Shown here one piece after another: positions 59,309-64,000 of a stretch of DNA of 64,000 bases. The position numbers and the translations under genes are program-made. Under the pieces are notes generated by a model. It made no database searches and was not told where the DNA came from. It was given only the letters and a program-made list of their open reading frames with translations. How positions within the stretch are numbered: the stretch's first letter is position 1; each line of letters starts with the position of its first letter. Source of the stretch: Bacillus sp. T33-2 (GTDB taxonomy: Bacteria; Bacillota; Bacilli; Bacillales; Cytobacillaceae); assembly GCF_002860205.1 (NCBI RefSeq), contig NZ_PGVB01000005.1, positions 1-64,000 on the forward strand. Reading direction: 5' to 3'.

Positions 59309-59467
59309 TTATAGATCCGTCCGTTTTCCAGGCTCATCTTTTCCATTCGTGTCATTCCCTGTACTTGCCGTATAGCCGGCACGGTACGAGAAATTCCTTT
59401 CCCCTCGAAGTGCGTGCGGCATCTTGTATTGCTCCTCATTACTCTGGAATTCACCTTTTTCAGGCAT
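59309..59467 (-). CDS. Small hydrophilic protein, unknown
   Basis: 52 residues from ATG 59467, which follows AAAGGAGGACA: MPEKGEFQSNEEQYKMPHAL... ending GKDEPGKRTDL. Rich in Glu, Lys, Gly and Asn, with a Tyr-rich centre. Its stop lies just before the shared terminator. No family recognised; the composition resembles small spore or stress proteins. Confidence 0.6.
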   Translation of the reverse strand: MPEKGEFQSNEEQYKMPHALRGERNFSYRAGYTASTGNDTNGKDEPGKRTDL

Positions 59468-59592
59468 ATCATGTCCTCCTTTAACAACTTGCATCATTAT
59501 TAGTTTCCCGGATGGACATATGCTGATTCACAAAAATAGTTTCCATGATAATTAAATACAAGTAGATGAAAAGCTGCCTCCGGTACATCTTG

Positions 59593-60774
59593 CTATTTGG
59601 AAGGCAGATGAATGGCCGGGGAGGACCTTTTCTCCTGCTGCAACAGCCACACAAGACTCAAAACCCCCAACAATGAGAGTAAGCTGAAAAACAAATAGAC
59701 AACCGCTATTCCGTATTCTTCGAAAATAATGCCGCCGAAAAAGGTGCTGAACCAGTTCCCCAATCCATTGCCGATTGCTGAGTAAAGGGTTACGGCTGTT
59801 GCCGTCATGCGAACGGGGGTTATGTCGCGAACATACTGCAAACCAGCCGGAATAAATAAACCAAGTGAAAATCCCTGAATGACCGCGGACGAATAGATAA
59901 GCCAAAGGCCGGGTTCCGTGAAATAAAAGACCCACCGGACCACTGATACCGCTCCGCCTAACAGCGCCACTTGAAGGAGGCCGATTTTATTTATCCATGA
60001 GGCGGCAGCCCTCATAAAAGGGATTTCCGATAAAACTGCTATAAGGAACGCAATGCCTATTCCAGTATAGGTTCCTCCCCTGTCTTCTACAAACAGGCCA
60101 AAATAAAAATTGTTGGCAAGGTTGGGACCAAAAATCAAAAAAGTCACCAGCAGAAAAACAATGAATTTTTTATGCTTCAAAAGGCCTTTCATTCCTGCCC
60201 AAAGCTTTCCCTGGCCGCCAGCCACTTCAACTGGAAGACGGAGCGAAAGAAGTGCAGCTGAAGACAGGGCAAGGAAAAACGCATAAAAAATGACTGCAGG
60301 ATTGTACTCCGACAATCTCCCCATCATAAACACAGCAATCCCGAACCCCAGTGAACCGAACATCCTTACATTTCCGTAACTGACTTTCATTTTGCTTGTA
60401 TATTTTAATGAAATGCTGTCCGATAATGGAATGATAGCGCTTTGAAACACAGCGACAAGGATTGAGACCGCAAAAAACCAGTAGTAATTGCTTAACAATA
60501 TATATCCTAACCCACAAACACCCGCAATGAGAGTTGTCCATGTAAGGAGCTGATTTGGAGATTTCCTTACATCCGCAAGCATTCCCCATACAGGCTGAAA
60601 GAAAATCATGATAATTGGGCCAATGGACAGGATCGTGCCAATTTGATAGCCGTTCAATTTTTCAACTTCACTCATGTAAACTCCCAGCAAAGGTGCCAAA
60701 CTGCCAAATCCTAAAAAAGCAAAAAAATAAAAACCCTGAAATTTATAAATATTCTTGTTGGCTTGCGATGTCAC
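59593..60774 (-). CDS. MFS transporter of the LacY/YwbF-like group
   Basis: 393 residues with 12 helices. Typical features of the MFS_1-like/sugar-nucleoside permease group: FAFLGFGSLAPLLGVYM at helix 1, a loop 2-3 segment QPVWGMLADVRKSP (Asp-Arg signature), KVSYGNVRMFGSLGFGIAV near helix 5, and GFSLGLFIPAGLQYVRDI. The likely substrate is a sugar or nucleoside, with proton symport. GTG 60774 follows GGAGG. No terminator seen past the stop. The 60775-61086 gap upstream contains inverted repeats described with xapX. Confidence 0.84.
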   Translation of the reverse strand: MTSQANKNIYKFQGFYFFAFLGFGSLAPLLGVYMSEVEKLNGYQIGTILSIGPIIMIFFQPVWGMLADVRKSPNQLLTWTTLIAGVCGLGYILLSNYYWFFAVSILVAVFQSAIIPLSDSISLKYTSKMKVSYGNVRMFGSLGFGIAVFMMGRLSEYNPAVIFYAFFLALSSAALLSLRLPVEVAGGQGKLWAGMKGLLKHKKFIVFLLVTFLIFGPNLANNFYFGLFVEDRGGTYTGIGIAFLIAVLSEIPFMRAAASWINKIGLLQVALLGGAVSVVRWVFYFTEPGLWLIYSSAVIQGFSLGLFIPAGLQYVRDITPVRMTATAVTLYSAIGNGLGNWFSTFFGGIIFEEYGIAVVYLFFSLLSLLGVLSLVWLLQQEKRSSPAIHLPSK

Positions 60775-61086
60775 TGAAAGTCCTCCAGTAAAAGTAGATA
60801 AAGCTATCTTAACATTGTTTCGTCTTTAAATAAGCAAAAAATTTCAGCCCAAGCCGGCCTTCCAAATTTAATATTTTGTTACAAACATATCCTATATAAG
60901 AAAAAATTATAAAAACTCCATAATAGACCTTCTTTTTGAAAAGCCCTTCATGATAAAATAGGTTTTGGTTGGGTCTGTCGTCAGACGTCTGCCCGCAGGG
61001 AGTTCTTTTAAGAGATTTCTGCCAGGCAGGCATAAATTAACAGTTTTTGGCTACCATTAAAATGTCACGTATGTTGAAGGCGGTGT

Positions 61087-61257
61087 ATGATGAAAGAACT
61101 CATTTTAAGTGTGATTGCAGGTTTAGCTGTAGGCATTGTTTTCAAATTTTTAAAACTTCCGCTTCCTGCTCCTCCGGTGTTGCCTGGAGTGCTTGGAATC
61201 GTTGGGGTCTATCTTGGTGGAGTTGTTGGGCAATGGATCATAAACTATTTTAAATAA
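61087..61257 (+). CDS. XapX-domain membrane microprotein
   Basis: 56 residues with two transmembrane helices flanking the family signature KLPLPAPPVLPGVLGIVGVYLGG. XapX (DUF1427) proteins are small two-helix membrane proteins of unknown function. The start is ATG 61087 (a second ATG follows), with a moderate AAGGCGGTG site. The gene was too short for usual ORF cut-offs. Its 5' region (60980-61040) holds several inverted repeats, including CAGACGTCTG. Confidence 0.8.
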   Translation: MMKELILSVIAGLAVGIVFKFLKLPLPAPPVLPGVLGIVGVYLGGVVGQWIINYFK

Positions 61258-61260
61258 ATT

Positions 61261-61292
61261 GGATGGTGTGCCCATTTTGCGGGCACACCATT
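61261..61292. terminator. Probable terminator between xapX and the mutS2-like gene
   Basis: Stem GGTGTGCCC/GGGCACACC with loop ATTTTGC; the following tract is ATTTGATTT on the plus strand, so termination may be weak. Confidence 0.6.
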
Positions 61293-61333
61293 TGATTTGG
61301 TTCGTCCAAACGTGCGAGAATGCTTGGGCATTC

Positions 61334-63265
61334 TCATGCTTCGTGTTCGATCGTCAATCCTTCTACGTGTTTCTTGTTCAGGAGCTTGCTTTTCTTGCGG
61401 TTTTCTTTCGTTTCAAAAATAATGTCAAAATCATAATCATCAGGGTAGAGCTCTGATGCAGCAACGATGAGGGTAAGCCGTTTATGGTTTACCGTCATTT
61501 TTTCCCCTTTAACCTGGACAATATAGTTTCCGTATGCATCTGGACCCTTGTAGATAATGCCTGAGTCATCGATATTGCTGACTTGGACGCTGTCTCCGAT
61601 CGAGAACGCCGGTATTGATTTCTTTTCGGCTACCGCTGCCTCACCACGCCTAATGTGCCTGTTAAGGATGATCTGTTTATCCTGTTCGCTCTTTTCGGAA
61701 GGCGGTAAATCAGCAGGCTGCTGGAACTCCTTTGATTCCCTATAGGTAATCTGGTGGGCACGTTCAATGATTTTCGGGTGGATGCCCAGCTTCAATGCGA
61801 TTGCAAAAGCCTGGCTCTCGCCCCCCGTGCCGATCTTCAGCCGGTATGTTGGCCTTAATGTTTCTAAATCGAATTCCATCGATCCGTTAATGAAGCCGCT
61901 TTGCCTGTCAGCGAACTCCTTTATTTCACTATAATGAGTTGTTGCCAGCAATGACGCTCCTTTGTTGTGCAGCTGCTCCAGTATCGCTGTCGCAAGGCCC
62001 ATCCCTTCACCCGGATCTGTACCTGATCCAAGTTCGTCGAGCAAAACAAGTGACCTGTCGTTTGTTTCTTTCAGGATTTCCCTGATATTGACGATCCTGG
62101 AGCTGAATGTACTCAGGTTGTGTTCAATACTCTGGCCGTCCCCGATATCTACGAGCACTTTTTGGAACACGGCAATCGTACTCCCTGCGTCAACAGGAAT
62201 ATGCAATCCGCATTGTGCCATGCTTGTCAGCAGGCCAACTGTCTTTATCGCAACCGTTTTGCCGCCCGTATTAGGCCCGGTTATGAGCAGAGCATGATAA
62301 TCCCTGCCCATTTCAATGTTTAACGGGACGGCATGTTCCCCCAAAAGCGGGTGCCTGGCGTTTTTCAAATCAATATAATGCGCCTCATTCAGGTTAACCG
62401 GCTGTCCGTTAATGGCGTTTGAATATTTTGCTTTGGAAAACAAAACATCATAATGCACCATCGTTTCAACCGCAAGGCGGATTTCCCTTTCCTTCTCCTC
62501 TGCAAGGCCTGTCAGATAATACAGGACCTTCTCCACCTCCCGCTCCTCATCAGCAATGAGCCAGGCCATTTCCTCCTGGAACAAAGCGATTTCCTCTGGT
62601 TCGATATAGCAGGTCGACCCTGATGCAGACATATCTAGCAAGGTCCCCTTGACTTTTGTTTTATATTCTTTTTTTACCGCAATCACGTATCTGCCATTGC
62701 GCTGGCTTATGATTGACTCCTGCAGATACGGTTTTATTTTTGAGGATTTCAGCATTTGATTGAGTTTTTCCTTCAAACGTTCTTCCTGGATCGCTAGCTG
62801 TTTCCTGATTTTAAGAAGGTCTTTTGTGGCATAATCGTCCACCCTGCCATTACGGATACATCGGACGATTTCAGATGCCAGGAAGGGCAGTTCCTCGATC
62901 GATTCAACATATGAAGATACCCTCGGGGCATAGTACCCTTTGTCAGCCATGAACCTCCTGATTTTCATACAGCAGTCTAAAAATTCATTCAGGCTGCTGA
63001 GCTGTTCAAGCCTGAGCGGAACCCCCTTATGCAGGCTTTGTAAAAGTTTTTCAATTCCGCTGAGTCCATGTATCGGTACGCTTGAGCTTTTCCTCGTAAT
63101 CTGCACGGCTTCGGTCACTTCCTCCAGCCATAAGGTTATTTGTTTAATATTTAACGATGGTTTCATATCCAATACCTTTTCCTTGCCGGCATCAGTGATG
63201 GCATAATCTGCAACTGCTTCCAAAATCCTTTGGAATTCCAATGATTTCATTGTTTCATTATTCAT
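61334..63265 (-). CDS. MutS2-like ATPase without Smr domain
   Basis: 643 residues. MutS2 core: coiled-coil/lever and clamp region (about 1-290), ABC-type ATPase with Walker A GPNTGGKT, signature region STFSSR, Walker B LVLLDELGSGTDPGEG and H-loop ATTHYSEIK, then a KOW-like beta segment near 560-600. The C-terminal Smr endonuclease domain of MutS2 (B. subtilis MutS2 is about 785 residues) is absent; the protein ends in a Lys-rich tail. MutS2/RqcU acts on collided ribosomes, so a ribosome-linked role is plausible but unproven. ATG 63265 follows GGGAGG. Expression appears to be controlled by leader-peptide attenuation. Confidence 0.88.
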   Translation of the reverse strand: MNNETMKSLEFQRILEAVADYAITDAGKEKVLDMKPSLNIKQITLWLEEVTEAVQITRKSSSVPIHGLSGIEKLLQSLHKGVPLRLEQLSSLNEFLDCCMKIRRFMADKGYYAPRVSSYVESIEELPFLASEIVRCIRNGRVDDYATKDLLKIRKQLAIQEERLKEKLNQMLKSSKIKPYLQESIISQRNGRYVIAVKKEYKTKVKGTLLDMSASGSTCYIEPEEIALFQEEMAWLIADEEREVEKVLYYLTGLAEEKEREIRLAVETMVHYDVLFSKAKYSNAINGQPVNLNEAHYIDLKNARHPLLGEHAVPLNIEMGRDYHALLITGPNTGGKTVAIKTVGLLTSMAQCGLHIPVDAGSTIAVFQKVLVDIGDGQSIEHNLSTFSSRIVNIREILKETNDRSLVLLDELGSGTDPGEGMGLATAILEQLHNKGASLLATTHYSEIKEFADRQSGFINGSMEFDLETLRPTYRLKIGTGGESQAFAIALKLGIHPKIIERAHQITYRESKEFQQPADLPPSEKSEQDKQIILNRHIRRGEAAVAEKKSIPAFSIGDSVQVSNIDDSGIIYKGPDAYGNYIVQVKGEKMTVNHKRLTLIVAASELYPDDYDFDIIFETKENRKKSKLLNKKHVEGLTIEHEA

Positions 63266-63285
63266 CTTAATACCTCCCAATAAAA

Positions 63286-63320
63286 TAAAAAAAGCCGCAA
63301 AGAACAATGTCTTTGCGGCT
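63286..63320 (-). terminator. Attenuator terminator 2 of the mutS2-like leader
   Basis: Minus strand: GCCGCAAAG-ACATTGTT-CTTTGCGGC followed by TTTTTTTATTTTATT, 21 nt before the mutS2-like ATG. It must be overcome for the gene to be expressed. Confidence 0.88.
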
Positions 63321-63347
63321 TACGGAAACAGTAAGGTTTCCTCCCCG

Positions 63348-63381
63348 AAAAAAAATAAAAAACTGCGCACAAAGTACACAG
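63348..63381 (-). terminator. Attenuator terminator 1 of the mutS2-like leader
   Basis: Minus strand: CTGTGTAC-TTT-GTGCGCAG (two G-U pairs) followed by TTTTTTATTTTTTTT. First of two successive terminators in the leader. Confidence 0.72.
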
Positions 63382-63522
63382 CGGCATTCTTCGGGTATCG
63401 AGCATGCTTGACTATGATTATTGTTCTTAACATTCACTCCCGGGGCATACTTGAATAAACCTTACAAAAAAGGTTACCTTTTCCCATTCATCAGCTTTGG
63501 AGTGACCGTATTAAATTAACGG

Positions 63523-63546
63523 TTAGTTAAGAACGACACCTAACAT
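63523..63546 (-). CDS. Leader peptide (7 codons) of the mutS2-like gene
   Basis: ATG TTA GGT GTC GTT CTT AAC TAA encodes M-L-G-V-V-L-N. AAAGGAG lies 8 nt upstream (63555-63561), a very good site for such a short frame. The codons GTTCTTAAC (63526-63534) are complementary to GTTAAGAAC at 63423-63431, so ribosome position on this ORF would decide whether that helix forms. Confidence 0.65.
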   Translation of the reverse strand: MLGVVLN

Positions 63547-63587
63547 AAAACATACTCCTTTTATTAGAGCAATTTTCACACAATTTC

Positions 63588-63616
63588 ATAATAAGGCTGT
63601 CAATCAAAAAAGTCAA
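63588..63616 (-). promoter_or_regulatory. Promoter of the mutS2-like gene
   Basis: Minus strand: TTGACT (63611-63616), 17-nt spacer, TATTAT (63588-63593). It is about 325 bp upstream of the coding ATG and 42 bp upstream of the leader peptide ATG, so the transcript has a leader of about 315 nt. Confidence 0.72.
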
Positions 63617-63643
63617 TGATTGACACGTACATTTATGCCACCT

Positions 63644-63868
63644 CTACAAACCTTGCACACCATATAAACCTGCGGAGGATGGCAGCACCAGTACAGTACA
63701 AGGACAAATGCGGCCAGGAAGATTAGCTCTTTCACCCTCATGCTCCACTATGCCGCTTGGCCTGTGGTCCGTTGATTTATAAAAGTCGATGTTGTCATAC
63801 TTTCCTGCCTTTACAAATTCTTCAACACTATATTGGTCATACCCATCTTCCTGATTTGTTAATTTAAT
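63644..63868 (-). pseudogene. Possible gene remnant
   Basis: An open stretch of about 74 codons without a credible start codon: KLTNQEDGYDQYSVEEF... then STDHRPSGIVEHEGERANLP and a Cys pair (ICPCTV), ending at TAG 63644-63646. Codon choice looks protein-like, but there is an upstream in-frame stop and no ATG, GTG or TTG near the beginning. It may be the 3' part of a decayed gene. Family not recognised. Confidence 0.3.
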
Positions 63869-63913
63869 TTATGGCTTGACTTTCAAATGAAAAAAATGTT
63901 CACATTTTCTCTA

Positions 63914-63943
63914 TTGACCTAGTGTTTATAATTCTTTTAAATT
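63914..63943 (+). promoter_or_regulatory. Possible promoter of the right-edge gene
   Basis: TTGACC (63914-63919), 18-nt spacer, TAAATT (63938-63943), upstream of a start codon at 63990. Confidence 0.4.
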
Positions 63944-63989
63944 TGAGTAAGACGCAACAGCCATCCCAACCATAAAAGGCGGGTATACA

Positions 63990-64000
63990 ATGGGACAACA
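63990..64000 (+). CDS. Start of a gene cut by the right edge
   Basis: ATG at 63990-63992 preceded by AAAAGGCGGG; only the first codons (M-G-Q-Q) are present, so nothing can be said about the product. Confidence 0.35.

Noticed and set aside
63286-63546. T-box or known riboswitch in the mutS2-like leader
   Set aside because: The T-box TGGnACC sequence and other recalled riboswitch cores are absent; a leader peptide explains the layout better.

Overview
The window is chromosomal DNA from an endospore-forming Bacillaceae species of moderate GC. The evidence is the Bacillus-type 16S 5' end and rRNA leader, Bacillus-type ribosome-binding sites with frequent GTG/TTG starts, spore genes (csgA, CotF-like coat genes, gamma-SASP-like small genes), a WalR-type yocH, and gene order shared with B. 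subtilis (ykoN/ykoP/ykoQ, yraG-yraF-adhB-yraE-yraD, mhqE-mhqD). I saw no insertion sequence, prophage, CRISPR array or tRNA.

Layout. 1-0.6 kb: the 5' end of a leftward rRNA operon with three tandem promoters. 0.6-5.3 kb: ppdK with its regulator ppsR, then nadE. 5.4-8.4 kb: a LigD-type end-joining polymerase and ligase encoded as two separate divergent genes, then two small membrane-protein genes, the second broken by a stop codon. 8.5-18.3 kb: a tellurium-resistance (Ter) type stress island with four TerD-domain proteins (TerD-TerA, TerD-zinc ribbon-TerB, plain TerD, TerD-vWA) around a four-gene metabolic module (HAD phosphatase, two phosphoribosyltransferase-fold proteins, HpcH/citrate-lyase-type lyase). 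18.3-26.2 kb: a SAM-riboswitch operon metI-metC-yitJ-metH that makes methionine from an O-acylhomoserine. 26.2-29.8 kb: a 21-bp repeat array, ppiB, a candidate small RNA, adhB and divergent spore-coat-like genes.

30-48 kb is a mixed housekeeping and stress region: phosphodiesterase, EEP phosphatase, VTT membrane protein, exonuclease, Mug glycosylase, DinB protein, mhqE-mhqD quinone detoxification, a second candidate small RNA, a cold-shock gene, a frameshifted second adhB-like gene, csgA, an MMPL exporter, a YihY-family protein, yocH and a secreted CocE-type hydrolase. 48-50 kb holds a formate dehydrogenase that looks like two ORFs but is one selenoprotein gene: the in-frame UGA sits at the catalytic Sec/Cys position and is followed at the right distance by a SECIS-like hairpin with a GGUCU loop. 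50-61 kb: an MHYT-like/PAS/PAS histidine kinase, YhfH, an erythromycin-esterase-like enzyme, small spore-protein-like genes, ykoQ/ykoP/ykoN, two MFS transporters and a XapX protein.

The right end (61.3-63.6 kb) carries a MutS2-like ATPase without a Smr domain. Its roughly 300-nt leader has a strong promoter, a seven-codon leader peptide with an excellent ribosome-binding site, nested long-range base pairing that involves the leader codons, and two successive terminators. This looks like ribosome-mediated attenuation of the kind known upstream of antibiotic-resistance ABC-F genes. With the UGA-Sec formate dehydrogenase, it is the observation most worth following up. All assignments come from reading the sequence and recalled family knowledge; no database search was run.
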